Shown: piece after piece, positions 43,866 to 51,855 of the stretch
How the letters are laid out: the number at the start of each line of letters is the position of its first letter
Position numbering within the stretch: the first letter of the stretch is position 1
Source: Halorientalis persicus
GTDB lineage: Archaea; Halobacteriota; Halobacteria; Halobacteriales; Haloarculaceae
DNA: 64,000 nt
Direction: 5' to 3'
Assembly (NCBI RefSeq): GCF_900110215.1
Contig: NZ_FOCX01000003.1
Location: 1-64,000 of the forward strand
Notes under the pieces: generated by a model
The model's database searches: none
Told to the model about the DNA's origin: nothing
The model's input: only the letters and a program-made list of their open reading frames with translations
Made by a program: the position numbers and the translations under genes

Positions 43866-46280
43866 ATGGATCGCGAACGAACCCGCCGCGCCGTCCTCGG
43901 GGCGGTGCTGGCGGGCGGCGTCGCCGGGGCCGTCGGGACGCCGATCCGGCGGTATCTCGACCGGTTCGCGCCGTTCAGCGGCGCCCTCTGGGACACCGTC
44001 GACGACGATCTCCCGGAGACCGTCGAGAGTCCCTACGGCGCGGCGACGCTGCGCTACGACGACCACGGCGTGCCCCACGTCTCGGCCGACGACGAGCGGG
44101 CGCTGTACTTCGCGGTCGGCTACGTGCAGGGGGCCGACCGCCTCTTCCAGATGGACCTCCAGCGCCGGCAGATGCGGGGCGAACTCTCGGCAGTCGTCGG
44201 CGAGGCGACCCTCGATTCCGACCGCTTTCACGTCGCCATGGACTTCGCCGGCGCGGCCGAGGCCACGTGGAACCGTCTGGAGGGGTCCGAGACCGGCGAC
44301 CTCGTCGAGGCCTACACCGAGGGCGTCAACCGCCACGTCGGTGGCGACCACCCACTCCCCGCCGAGTACGACCTGCTCGGGTTCGAGCCCGAGCCCTGGG
44401 GGCCGGCCGACGCCATGCTCGCCGAGAAACAGATCGGCTGGACGCTGACGGGGAGTTTTCGAACACTTCGGCGCGAGACAGTCCGGGCCGCGGGCATCGA
44501 GGGGCTGTACCCGAGCCGGCTCGACCACGACGCGGCGATCCTGGGTCACGAGGCGGGCGACGGCGCGGAACCTGCAGTCCGGCAGACGACTGTCCCCTCC
44601 GGAACGGACAGCCAGCGTGAGACCCATCCCGACCTCGAGGGCTGGCTCTCGGGATTCGAGTCGCCACCCGGCGTCGGGTCGAACTCCTGGGTCGTGTCTG
44701 GCGAGCACACCGCCTCGGGCGCGCCCCTGCTGGCGAACGACCCGCACCTCTCGCTGATGGCCCCGCCCGTGTGGTACGAGATGGGACTGGACGGCCCGGA
44801 GACGACGGTTCGCGGGGTCACCTTCCCGGGCGTCCCCTTCGTCGTCATCGGCGAGAACGACGGCGGCGCGTGGGGGTTCACGAACGCCGGCGCGGACGTG
44901 ATCGACTTCTACGAGTACGAGACCCGCGACGGGCAGTACCGCTACGGCGACGAGTGGCGCGAGTTCGAGACCGAGGAGCGGACGATCGCCGTCGCCGACG
45001 GCGAGGACCGAACCGTGACCGTCCGCAAGACCGTCCACGGCCCGATGCTCGGCGTCGAGGCCGACGGCGACGAATTTCGGACCGAGGTCGGCGTCGCCTG
45101 GACCGGGTTCTGCGCGACCCGGACGACCGAGGCTGTCCGCGACCTCAACCGGAGCGATGGGCTCGAGGACGCGCTCGCCGCCCTGGAGCGGTTCGACCTG
45201 CCGACCCAGAACTGCGTCTACGCCGACCGCGAGGGGAACACCCACTACCGGGTCGTCGGCAAGGTCCCGATCCGACGGACCGACGGCGAGCAGGTTCCCG
45301 GGGATCGGGTCTTCGACGGCTCGGCGAAGGAGGGCGAGTGGGCCGGCTACACCCCCTACGGCGAGACCGACTGGACGGGTGAGGGGTTCATCCCGTTCGC
45401 GGAGATGCCCCACGCCGACCAGCCCGGCTATCTCGGCACCGCCAACCAGCGCGTCGTCGACGACGCCGACTACCCCTACTACTTCGCGGAGGCCTACGGC
45501 GACCCCTACCGGGGCCTGCGGCTCTGGGACCGGCTGGACCGCCGGGTCGCGAGCGACGACCCCGCCGATCCCGCGTTCATACGAGACCTCCAGCGGGACA
45601 CGTACGACGCCCGGGCCGCGCAGTTCGTCCCGGTTATGCAGGAAGCAGCGTCGGCCGTCGACGGCGACGCCGCGGCGTTGCTCGCCGACCTCGACGGCTG
45701 GGACTACCGGATGGACCGCGATTCCCGGGCGGCGCTGGTGTTCGCCCGCTTCGTCGATCACTACCGGGACGTGGTGTTCGAGCCACGCCTCGCCGACGCC
45801 CTGGGCGACCGCCGCGACGTGTCCGAGTACTACGGCGGCGACTGGGTGTTGTTCGGGCTCGACCCCGACGCTGCGTGGTTCCCCGACGGGCGGGCGGCGG
45901 CCATCGCCGAGGCCCTCGCCCGGACCGCGACGGAACTCGACGAGGAAGGCTGGGAGACCTACGGCGACTACAACACCACGGCGATCGACCACCCGTTCGA
46001 CCGGTCGTGGCTGAACTACCCCCGCCATCCGACCGACGGCTCGGCGGCCTCGCTGAACAACTTCCGCCACGAGGAATCGGTTGGCAGTAGCTGGCGCATG
46101 ATCTGCCCGATGGGCGAGTCGGCCCGGTCACAGGGTGCCTTCCCCGGCGGCAACGACGGCTCGGTCTTCTCCGAGCACTACCACGACCAGTTGCGCGCCT
46201 GGGCCGACGGCGAGTACAAGCCGATCCCGCTCGGAACGAACGGCGAGGTCGCCGTGCGGTTCGAGGAGGGCGAGCGATGA
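43866..46280 (+). CDS. penicillin acylase family (Ntn hydrolase) protein
   Basis: 804 residues. The N-terminus (RTRRAVLGAVLAGGVAGAVG) looks like a Tat-type signal, suggesting export in folded form. An alpha-chain region holds GVPHVSADDERALYFAVGYVQGADRLFQMDLQRRQMRG. The autocatalytic cleavage point precedes the nucleophile Ser272 in GVGSNSWVV, with LANDPHL following. Asn and Arg residues of the oxyanion region are in FTNAGADVID. Hydrolyses an amide such as an acyl-homoserine lactone or acylated amino compound; substrate open. Overlaps the next gene by 4 bases. Confidence 0.92.
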   Translation: MDRERTRRAVLGAVLAGGVAGAVGTPIRRYLDRFAPFSGALWDTVDDDLPETVESPYGAATLRYDDHGVPHVSADDERALYFAVGYVQGADRLFQMDLQRRQMRGELSAVVGEATLDSDRFHVAMDFAGAAEATWNRLEGSETGDLVEAYTEGVNRHVGGDHPLPAEYDLLGFEPEPWGPADAMLAEKQIGWTLTGSFRTLRRETVRAAGIEGLYPSRLDHDAAILGHEAGDGAEPAVRQTTVPSGTDSQRETHPDLEGWLSGFESPPGVGSNSWVVSGEHTASGAPLLANDPHLSLMAPPVWYEMGLDGPETTVRGVTFPGVPFVVIGENDGGAWGFTNAGADVIDFYEYETRDGQYRYGDEWREFETEERTIAVADGEDRTVTVRKTVHGPMLGVEADGDEFRTEVGVAWTGFCATRTTEAVRDLNRSDGLEDALAALERFDLPTQNCVYADREGNTHYRVVGKVPIRRTDGEQVPGDRVFDGSAKEGEWAGYTPYGETDWTGEGFIPFAEMPHADQPGYLGTANQRVVDDADYPYYFAEAYGDPYRGLRLWDRLDRRVASDDPADPAFIRDLQRDTYDARAAQFVPVMQEAASAVDGDAAALLADLDGWDYRMDRDSRAALVFARFVDHYRDVVFEPRLADALGDRRDVSEYYGGDWVLFGLDPDAAWFPDGRAAAIAEALARTATELDEEGWETYGDYNTTAIDHPFDRSWLNYPRHPTDGSAASLNNFRHEESVGSSWRMICPMGESARSQGAFPGGNDGSVFSEHYHDQLRAWADGEYKPIPLGTNGEVAVRFEEGER

Positions 46281-46630
46281 GCGAGCACCTAGCGACAGTC
46301 GGCGACCGCCTCGACGCGCTCCGGGCGGCCCCGCGTCACCGCCGACTGGCGGCCACGGGCGCGGTCGTCGTCGGGCTGGTTGTCGTCCCGTTCCACTGGT
46401 TCGGGTTCGTCCTCGGCGGGGCGCTGATCGCGCTCACCCAGCCCTCGCTCGGCCGGGGCCTGCTCGCCGGCCTCGCCTTCGGTGTCCTCTCGTGGCTCGT
46501 CTTCGCCCTCTGGCTCGCGGGCACTGGCAATCTCACGCTCTTTTTCGGGATGGGGCAGGTCTTCGCGGTCAGCACCGCCATCCCGCTGGCCGGGGGTCTG
46601 CTGGGTGCGCTGGCTCGCGGCATCCGCTAG
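46277..46630 (+). CDS. small membrane protein coupled to the acylase gene
   Basis: 117 residues with three to four hydrophobic segments (TGAVVVGLVVVPFHWFGFVLGGALIAL; LLAGLAFGVLSWLVFALWLAG; VFAVSTAIPLAGGLLGALA). ATGA overlap with the acylase stop indicates coupled translation. No motif known. Confidence 0.7.
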   Translation: MSEHLATVGDRLDALRAAPRHRRLAATGAVVVGLVVVPFHWFGFVLGGALIALTQPSLGRGLLAGLAFGVLSWLVFALWLAGTGNLTLFFGMGQVFAVSTAIPLAGGLLGALARGIR

Positions 46631-46730
46631 CGGCCGGTTCCTCGACGGCGGTGCCGCGGCCGTGTCGGTGGGGCAGTGGAGCCACGGGCCACCCGCCGCC
46701 CGGTTCGTTTCACGGGTCAGTACGTTGCGA

Positions 46731-46741
46731 GTATTTTTATT
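46731..46741 (+). promoter_or_regulatory. TATA box of the acetyltransferase gene
   Basis: GTATTTTTATT stands out in GC-rich DNA and lies about 37 bases before the ATG at 46773, giving a leader of about 10 bases. Confidence 0.55.
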
Positions 46742-46772
46742 CGCGGCTTCGCTATCCCGGACAGGTTCCCCG

Positions 46773-47501
46773 ATGTCGGACGTGCGTTTCCGTCGAGCCA
46801 GGCCGGGCGACGCCGAGGAGATCCTCTCGATCAAGCGGGCCGCGATCGAGGATCTCGAACACTGGCAGTACAGTCCCGAACAGGTCGACGCCTGGAAACC
46901 GAAAGACAGCTACCTCGACACGTTCGAGGAGGCCATCGACGACGACCGGTTTATCGTCCACGTCGGGGAACGCGACGACCGGATCGTCGGGTACGGGGCG
47001 CTGAACGTCCCCGACGAGCGCATCGACGCCGTCTACGTCCACCCCGACCACCACGGCCACGGCGTCGCGACCGCGCTGGTCAAGCAACTCGAACTCTCCG
47101 CGCAGTTCCAGGGCATCGAGACGATCGACATCGTCGCGGCGCGCAACGCCGTCCCCTTCTACGAGTCGGTCGGCTACTGGCGACTCGACGACGAAGTGAC
47201 CACCATCGAGGACGTGGACGTGGTGTTCGTCCGGATGCGGAAACACCTCGCCGACGACCCGGACCCGTTCGACGCCGACGATCACGAACTCGGCGACGCG
47301 GTGGCGTCCGACGCCGACCGCGACCCCGGTGACACGGCCAACGCTGGCGACGACACGCCCGCGGGATCGGCCGAGGGGCCGTCGACTCCGCGACTTGCCG
47401 ACTCCGAAGCCCCCGAGTGGTTCCAGCTCGACGAGTGGCTCGACGACGACACCGGCGACGTGGACGAACTGTTCGAGTCAACCGAGGAATCCGACGGTTA
47501 A
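46773..47501 (+). CDS. GNAT N-acetyltransferase
   Basis: 242 residues. The GNAT fold fills the first 155: VRFRRARPGDAEEILSIKRAAIE, AVYVHPDHHGHGVATALVKQLE (acetyl-CoA pyrophosphate loop Q/H-x-x-G-x-A), IDIVAARNAVPFYESVGYW. The last 85 residues are a highly acidic, disordered tail. Acceptor unknown. A T-rich run follows the stop (CTTCTTTT, 47504-47511), a possible terminator. Confidence 0.9.
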   Translation: MSDVRFRRARPGDAEEILSIKRAAIEDLEHWQYSPEQVDAWKPKDSYLDTFEEAIDDDRFIVHVGERDDRIVGYGALNVPDERIDAVYVHPDHHGHGVATALVKQLELSAQFQGIETIDIVAARNAVPFYESVGYWRLDDEVTTIEDVDVVFVRMRKHLADDPDPFDADDHELGDAVASDADRDPGDTANAGDDTPAGSAEGPSTPRLADSEAPEWFQLDEWLDDDTGDVDELFESTEESDG

Positions 47502-47615
47502 CCTTCTTTTCGACTGGAACCGATCATCGCGTTCGTCCCACTCACAGTGACCGTTCGTGCAGTCGAAACGAAGGGGTGTTGTAGGACCGGTGACAGGTGC
47601 GTGGTTGGACAGTCT

Positions 47616-48365
47616 TCACCGCTGGGCGACCGGCGCGAACACGTCCTCGTGGAGGCGCTCGGCGACGGTGTCGGTGAGCGTCCGGAGGTTGACGGCGTCC
47701 TCACGGTTGTACGAGACGAGCGTTTCGAGTGCGCCGTCGCGGCCGCGCTGGTGTTCCGTCCAGAGGCGGACGGCGTCCTCCCCGGAGATGTCCGGGCGGT
47801 CGCGCTCGACGCCGATCTCCTGTTCGATCACTTTGAGTCCGCCCGTGAGCCCGAGTTGCTTGCAGGGGTACATCAGGTCGAGGTGGGGATGATCGAGCGA
47901 GAGGTCGAAGGACGTCTCGAGGAAGGGCACGTCGAAGCGTTTCCCGTTGAACGTCACGAGTATGGCGGCGTCCTCGAATTGCGCCCGCAGGGCGTCGGCG
48001 GTGAGGTCGTCGCCCCGGACGAGCGTGGTGGTCTCGCCACCCTGGTGGAAACTCACCGTCGTCACTTTGTCGCGTTCCTGGGAGAGCCCGGTGGTCTCGA
48101 TGTCGAAAAAACAGGCCTCCTCGCGGAAGTTCTCGTACATCCGCCAGCGCTCGCCGCTGGGGAACTGCTCGCCGAAGTAGCGGGCGTCGCCGTTTTCCAG
48201 TCGGTCCCGTGCCGTGTCGATGAACGACTGGATGCGGTCGGCCGTGGTCTCCCCGACGACGGAGCCGTCGAACTCGTCCCAGTGGGTGACGCCGGCCTCC
48301 CAGAGCCGGCGCTCGGTCGTCTCGCCCACGCCCCGGACCGGGATGAAGCTGTTCTCGATTCGCAC
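47616..48365 (-). CDS. RNase H-like 3'-5' exonuclease-type protein (YprB family)
   Basis: 249 residues from GTG 48365. N-terminal helix-hairpin-helix (FIPVRGVGETTERRLWEAGV), then the exonuclease-like core: FFDIETTGLSQERDKVTTVSF (D-E of Exo I), ILVTFNGKRFDVPFLET (Exo II), and VSYNREDAVNLRTL (Exo III-like Asp). Acidic residues for two-metal catalysis are present. Function in nucleic-acid maintenance is probable, precise role unknown. Confidence 0.88.
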   Translation of the reverse strand: MRIENSFIPVRGVGETTERRLWEAGVTHWDEFDGSVVGETTADRIQSFIDTARDRLENGDARYFGEQFPSGERWRMYENFREEACFFDIETTGLSQERDKVTTVSFHQGGETTTLVRGDDLTADALRAQFEDAAILVTFNGKRFDVPFLETSFDLSLDHPHLDLMYPCKQLGLTGGLKVIEQEIGVERDRPDISGEDAVRLWTEHQRGRDGALETLVSYNREDAVNLRTLTDTVAERLHEDVFAPVAQR

Positions 48366-48420
48366 ACCGACAGGGGTGGGCCGGGCGGACAAAACGCTGT
48401 CGCCTGCCGAGTCCCGTGAC

Positions 48421-48428
48421 GATTTATG
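48421..48428 (+). promoter_or_regulatory. TATA box of the universal-stress gene
   Basis: GATTTATG is centred 29 bases before the ATG at 48453, a leaderless spacing. Confidence 0.45.
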
Positions 48429-48452
48429 TCGCTCGCACCCGCAGTCGAACGC

Positions 48453-48833
48453 ATGACCACCTTCCTCGTGGCCACCGCGTCGGTCCACACGACCGCGGCC
48501 GCCTGTGACTACCTCGGTGAGCGCGTCACCGCCGACGACACCGTGATCGCCGTCAGCGTCACCGAACCCGACGGCGACCCCCGTGATGCCGGTGATGCGA
48601 CCAACGTCGCCCGCACGCGACTCGTGGACCCGACCGTCGAGACGATCACCGAGGACGGCCACCCGAGCGAGGTCGTCCAGTCGCTGGTCGCCGAGCGCGA
48701 CATCGACGAGGTCCTGATCGGCGCACGCCGCGGCGACCCCGACGCCACGCCCGGACTGGGCGGGACCGCCGCCGACCTGCTGGTGAGTCTGGACGTGCCC
48801 GTCGTGGTCGTGCCGTTGCCGGAGCTGTCCTGA
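48453..48833 (+). CDS. universal stress protein (UspA domain)
   Basis: 126 residues, a compact Usp. It starts TTFLVATASVHTT, has EVVQSLVAERDIDEVLIGARRGDP and ends LLVSLDVPVVVVP. The ATP-binding GxxG loop is recognisable only loosely (GARRGDPDATPGLGGTAADLL). ATG 48453 chosen over 48426, which overlaps the TATA box. Confidence 0.85.
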   Translation: MTTFLVATASVHTTAAACDYLGERVTADDTVIAVSVTEPDGDPRDAGDATNVARTRLVDPTVETITEDGHPSEVVQSLVAERDIDEVLIGARRGDPDATPGLGGTAADLLVSLDVPVVVVPLPELS

Positions 48834-48873
48834 GACCCCCGCGCTTTTCACCGAGGCCGGCACAGGGGGGCGT

Positions 48874-50451
48874 ATGTCCGGCTCCGAGCTCGCGGCACAG
48901 GTCAGGGAGGCGCTTACTGTCGACGCCGAGGCGTTCCAGGAGCGCGCCGAGGCCGAAGCCGAGGAACTGATCGAGGAGGTCTACGACGGGACCTTCGACA
49001 ACTCCCAGGCCATCATCGGGCTGGAGCAGGAACTGTACGCCGTCGACGACCGCACTGACGCCCTCAGGCGGGTCCCCCGCCAGCTCCTGGACCGCATCGG
49101 CTTCGAGAAGGAACTCGGCCTGCACAACGCCGAACTCCAGACCTCGCCCGTCCCACTCTCCCGGTACGGCCTGGAACAACAGGAGGCGGAACTCCAGGCT
49201 CACATCGACGCCGCCGAGAAGGCCGTCGGCCGCGAGAACATCCAACTCGTCGCCGACGGGATGTGGACCGTCCCGCCCAACGGCGAGACCGCCACCGACT
49301 ACCTCCGTGACAGCATCGAGGCCGACGGGGTCCTCGCGAGTGAGACGAGCGAGGGCTCGAAAGACGACCGGGGGGAGTCTTTCGGTGTGCGAGTGGCGAC
49401 CAATATGTCCGACACCGTGCGGTACCACACGATGGCCAACACCGACTACCCCTCCGGCCTGCGGATCGACGCCCCCCACGTCACGCTGGAGGCCGACACG
49501 GTGATGCCCGAGAGCCTCATCACCTCCATCCAGCCCCACTACCAGGTCCCCCACGCCCCCGACCTGCCCGAACACTTCACCTACGCCCTGCGCGTGGCCG
49601 GCCCGCTCGCGGCCCTCGGTGCCAACTCCCCCTTTTTCCCGCCGGAGATGTACGACGACGTGCCCGCGGGACAGATCCTGGCCGACGCCTGGATGGAACA
49701 CCGCATCACGGTCTTCGAGGACGTGCTCAACCCGCCGACCGGCGAGGGCGACCCCAAGGTCTGTTTCCCGCCCGACTTCGACACCGTCGAGGACGCTATC
49801 CACGACATCGCCCAGGACCGGACCATCGTCCCGATGGACGTGCCCGACGGCCAGCGGTTCGACGACCGGTTCCGGCACCTCCGGCACAAACACGGCTCCT
49901 ACTGGCGGTGGGTCCGCCCCGTCTTCGACGGCGCCTCCCGCTCGGCGGCCAACGCCCGCATCGAGTTCCGCCCGCTCGCGGCCCAGCCGACCATCCGGGA
50001 CGCCGTCGCCTTCCAGGCCCTCTTTGCCGGCCTCATGGAGAGCCTGCCCCGCCGGGAACACCCCGTCCGGAATCTCGACTGGCAGACCGCCAAGGCCAAC
50101 TTCTACGCCGCCGTCTGTGACGGTCTCGACGCCGAGTTCACCTGGCTTACCGCCGACGCCGCCGAGACGGGTGCCGTCGACGAGATCTACGGTGAGATCT
50201 TCGAGTACGCCCGCGACGGCCTCGAACTGCGCGGCCTCTCCACCGAGGAAGCCCGCCGGTACATCCGCCCCCTGCGGGAACGGGTCGACCGCCGGACGAC
50301 ACCCGCCCGCTGGAAACACGGCCTCGTCGAACGGCAGGTCGAACGCGGCGTCCCACTGACCGAGGCCATCTGGGGGATGCAGGCCCGCTACGTCGAGCAA
50401 CAGACCGAGACCCTTATCGAGGGCTCGTTCGCCGACTGGCTGGACGACTAA
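48874..50451 (+). CDS. glutamate-cysteine ligase-like (GCS2 superfamily) protein
   Basis: 525 residues. The carboxylate-amine ligase pattern is visible near the N-terminus: IIGLEQELYAVDD, LGLHNAELQTSPVPLS, then LVADGMWTVPPNG. Further on, VRVATNMSDTVRYHTMANTDYPSGLRIDAPHVTLE and ARIEFRPLAAQPTIRDAVAFQALF fit the ATP/metal-binding half. It is longer than the usual 360-400 residue YbdK/GshA proteins, having extra C-terminal helices. It may make a peptide-like bond to an amino acid; substrate unknown. Lies 40 bases downstream of the Usp gene. Confidence 0.75.
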   Translation: MSGSELAAQVREALTVDAEAFQERAEAEAEELIEEVYDGTFDNSQAIIGLEQELYAVDDRTDALRRVPRQLLDRIGFEKELGLHNAELQTSPVPLSRYGLEQQEAELQAHIDAAEKAVGRENIQLVADGMWTVPPNGETATDYLRDSIEADGVLASETSEGSKDDRGESFGVRVATNMSDTVRYHTMANTDYPSGLRIDAPHVTLEADTVMPESLITSIQPHYQVPHAPDLPEHFTYALRVAGPLAALGANSPFFPPEMYDDVPAGQILADAWMEHRITVFEDVLNPPTGEGDPKVCFPPDFDTVEDAIHDIAQDRTIVPMDVPDGQRFDDRFRHLRHKHGSYWRWVRPVFDGASRSAANARIEFRPLAAQPTIRDAVAFQALFAGLMESLPRREHPVRNLDWQTAKANFYAAVCDGLDAEFTWLTADAAETGAVDEIYGEIFEYARDGLELRGLSTEEARRYIRPLRERVDRRTTPARWKHGLVERQVERGVPLTEAIWGMQARYVEQQTETLIEGSFADWLDD

Positions 50452-50466
50452 ATTTTCACTTCGTCG

Positions 50467-50580
50467 GGTTGCGCGCCCCCGGCGCGCAACCACTCCTCGC
50501 AACAATTTAGTATAAAAACTATCTTCACGCTCGGCTCTCCGAGCCTCGCGTGAAGTGAACCGGCGCGCCGAGCGCGCCGG
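50467..50580. terminator. three hairpins between convergent genes
   Basis: First: GGTTGCGCGCC (50467-50477) and GGCGCGCAACC (50481-50491), 11 perfect pairs, loop CCC. Second: CTTCACGC and GGCTC against GAGCC and GCGTGAAG (50523-50555) with a central mismatch pair. Third: CCGGCGCGC (50560-50568) and GCGCGCCGG (50572-50580), 9 perfect pairs, loop CGA. The first lies next to AT-rich sequence. They may act as terminators for both genes or be members of a repeated hairpin family. Confidence 0.6.
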
Positions 50581-50594
50581 ATGCTCGTGTCCTC

Positions 50595-51044
50595 CTACTG
50601 TCCGCCGGCCGCCGACTCGACGTGATCCACGGCGGCCACGGGCGTCTCGACCGCTTCGATACCCTCGATGTCGTGGGTTTCGATCCCCGCGACGGGGCGG
50701 CCGAAATCGAGGGCGTGGCCGATCTCCGACAGTGTCCCCGTCGACCCGTCGATGGCGATGGTCGCGTCGCCGTTGAGGACGACGAGGACGTTCCGGGCGT
50801 TGCCCAGGTCCGTCGCGATGGCGGTGTCGACGTACTCGTTGGCCGCTGCCCGGTCCGGACCGGGGACGATCCCGATGGTGTGGCCGCCCGTCTCCCGTGC
50901 GCCCTCACAGACGGCCTCCATCACGCCGCCGAGGCCGCCACAGACGACCGTGTGGCCCCGATTCGCGAGTTCACGGCCCACCGCTCGGGCGGTGTCGGCC
51001 GTCTCGCGGTCGATCACGCCGCCGCCGATCACGCTGACGCGCAC
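50595..51044 (-). CDS. TIGR00725-type LOG-like nucleotide-binding protein
   Basis: 149 residues with a Rossmann-like fold: MRVSVIGGGVIDRE, the family motif CGGLGGVMEAVCEGARETGG and GIVPGPD, and a C-terminal half with VLVVLNGDATIAIDGSTGTLSEIGHALDFGRPV. Related to lysine-decarboxylase-like (LOG) proteins, but this short form has no proven activity. It is the last gene of the PHA run, 1 base after the reductase gene. Confidence 0.85.
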   Translation of the reverse strand: MRVSVIGGGVIDRETADTARAVGRELANRGHTVVCGGLGGVMEAVCEGARETGGHTIGIVPGPDRAAANEYVDTAIATDLGNARNVLVVLNGDATIAIDGSTGTLSEIGHALDFGRPVAGIETHDIEGIEAVETPVAAVDHVESAAGGQ

Positions 51045-51045
51045 C

Positions 51046-51786
51046 TCACCACTCCATACCGCCGTTGACGGCCAGCACCTGACCGGTCATGTAACTGGAC
51101 TCCCGACTCGACAGGAAGCGCACGATCCCCGCGATGTCTTCGACCTCGGCGAACCGGTTGAGGGGAATCCGGTCGATGATCTTCTGCTGGACGCGCTCGG
51201 GCACGTCTTCGAGCATATCCGTCTTGACGAACCCGGGCGCGACGCAGTTGGCGGTCGACCCCGTCGAAGCGAGTTCGAGCGCGAGCGTCCGGGTGAAGCC
51301 AAAGAGCCCGGACTTGGTGGTCGCGTAGTTGGCCTGCCCGTAGTTGCCCTGCTGGCCGACGACCGAGGAGATGTTGATCAGTCGGCCCTGATCGGAGGCC
51401 TTGATGTCGTCGAACAGGCAGTGCGTGCAGTTGAACACGCCGCCGAGGTTCACGTCCATCACCGTCTCCCAGTCGTCTTTGGTCATGTTCTCGAACTTCT
51501 TGTCGATGGTGATCCCCGCGTTGTTGACCAGCACGTCTACCTGTCCGAACGCGTCGTGGATCCGATCACACATCGACTCCACGTCGTCGTAGTCGGCCAC
51601 GTCGCCCTGGACGGCGATGGCCGTCCCGCCCTCGTCCTCGATGGCGTCGACGGCCTCGCCCGCCGCCGCCTCCGATGAGCGGTAGTTGACGACCACGTCG
51701 GCCCCGTGACGACCCAGTTCCTCCGCGATACCGCGGCCGATGCCGCGTGAACTCCCAGTGACCAGGCAGGTCTGTCCGTCGAGCAT
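51046..51786 (-). CDS. phaB: beta-ketoacyl-CoA/ACP reductase (FabG/PhaB-like)
   Basis: 246 residues from ATG 51786. SDR motifs: LVTGSSRGIGRGIAEELG, NNAGITID, INISSVVGQQGNYGQANYATTKSG (Ser-Tyr-Lys), and the C-terminus VRFLSSRESSYMTGQVLAVNGGMEW characteristic of FabG. Its position after phaC suggests it supplies (R)-3-hydroxyacyl-CoA from 3-ketoacyl-CoA using NADPH. The symbol is by context; a role in another pathway cannot be excluded. Confidence 0.88.
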   Translation of the reverse strand: MLDGQTCLVTGSSRGIGRGIAEELGRHGADVVVNYRSSEAAAGEAVDAIEDEGGTAIAVQGDVADYDDVESMCDRIHDAFGQVDVLVNNAGITIDKKFENMTKDDWETVMDVNLGGVFNCTHCLFDDIKASDQGRLINISSVVGQQGNYGQANYATTKSGLFGFTRTLALELASTGSTANCVAPGFVKTDMLEDVPERVQQKIIDRIPLNRFAEVEDIAGIVRFLSSRESSYMTGQVLAVNGGMEW

Positions 51787-51855
51787 ACGCGACGTTCGGC
51801 CCCGGGGACCAAAAAGGATGTTCGCCCGCCGTCGCAATAATTGCCGTCGTGTGAA

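Noticed and set aside
43830-46070. Minus-strand open frame of 746 codons opposite the penicillin acylase
   Set aside because: No recognisable domain; composition is that expected of the reverse complement of a GC-rich gene.
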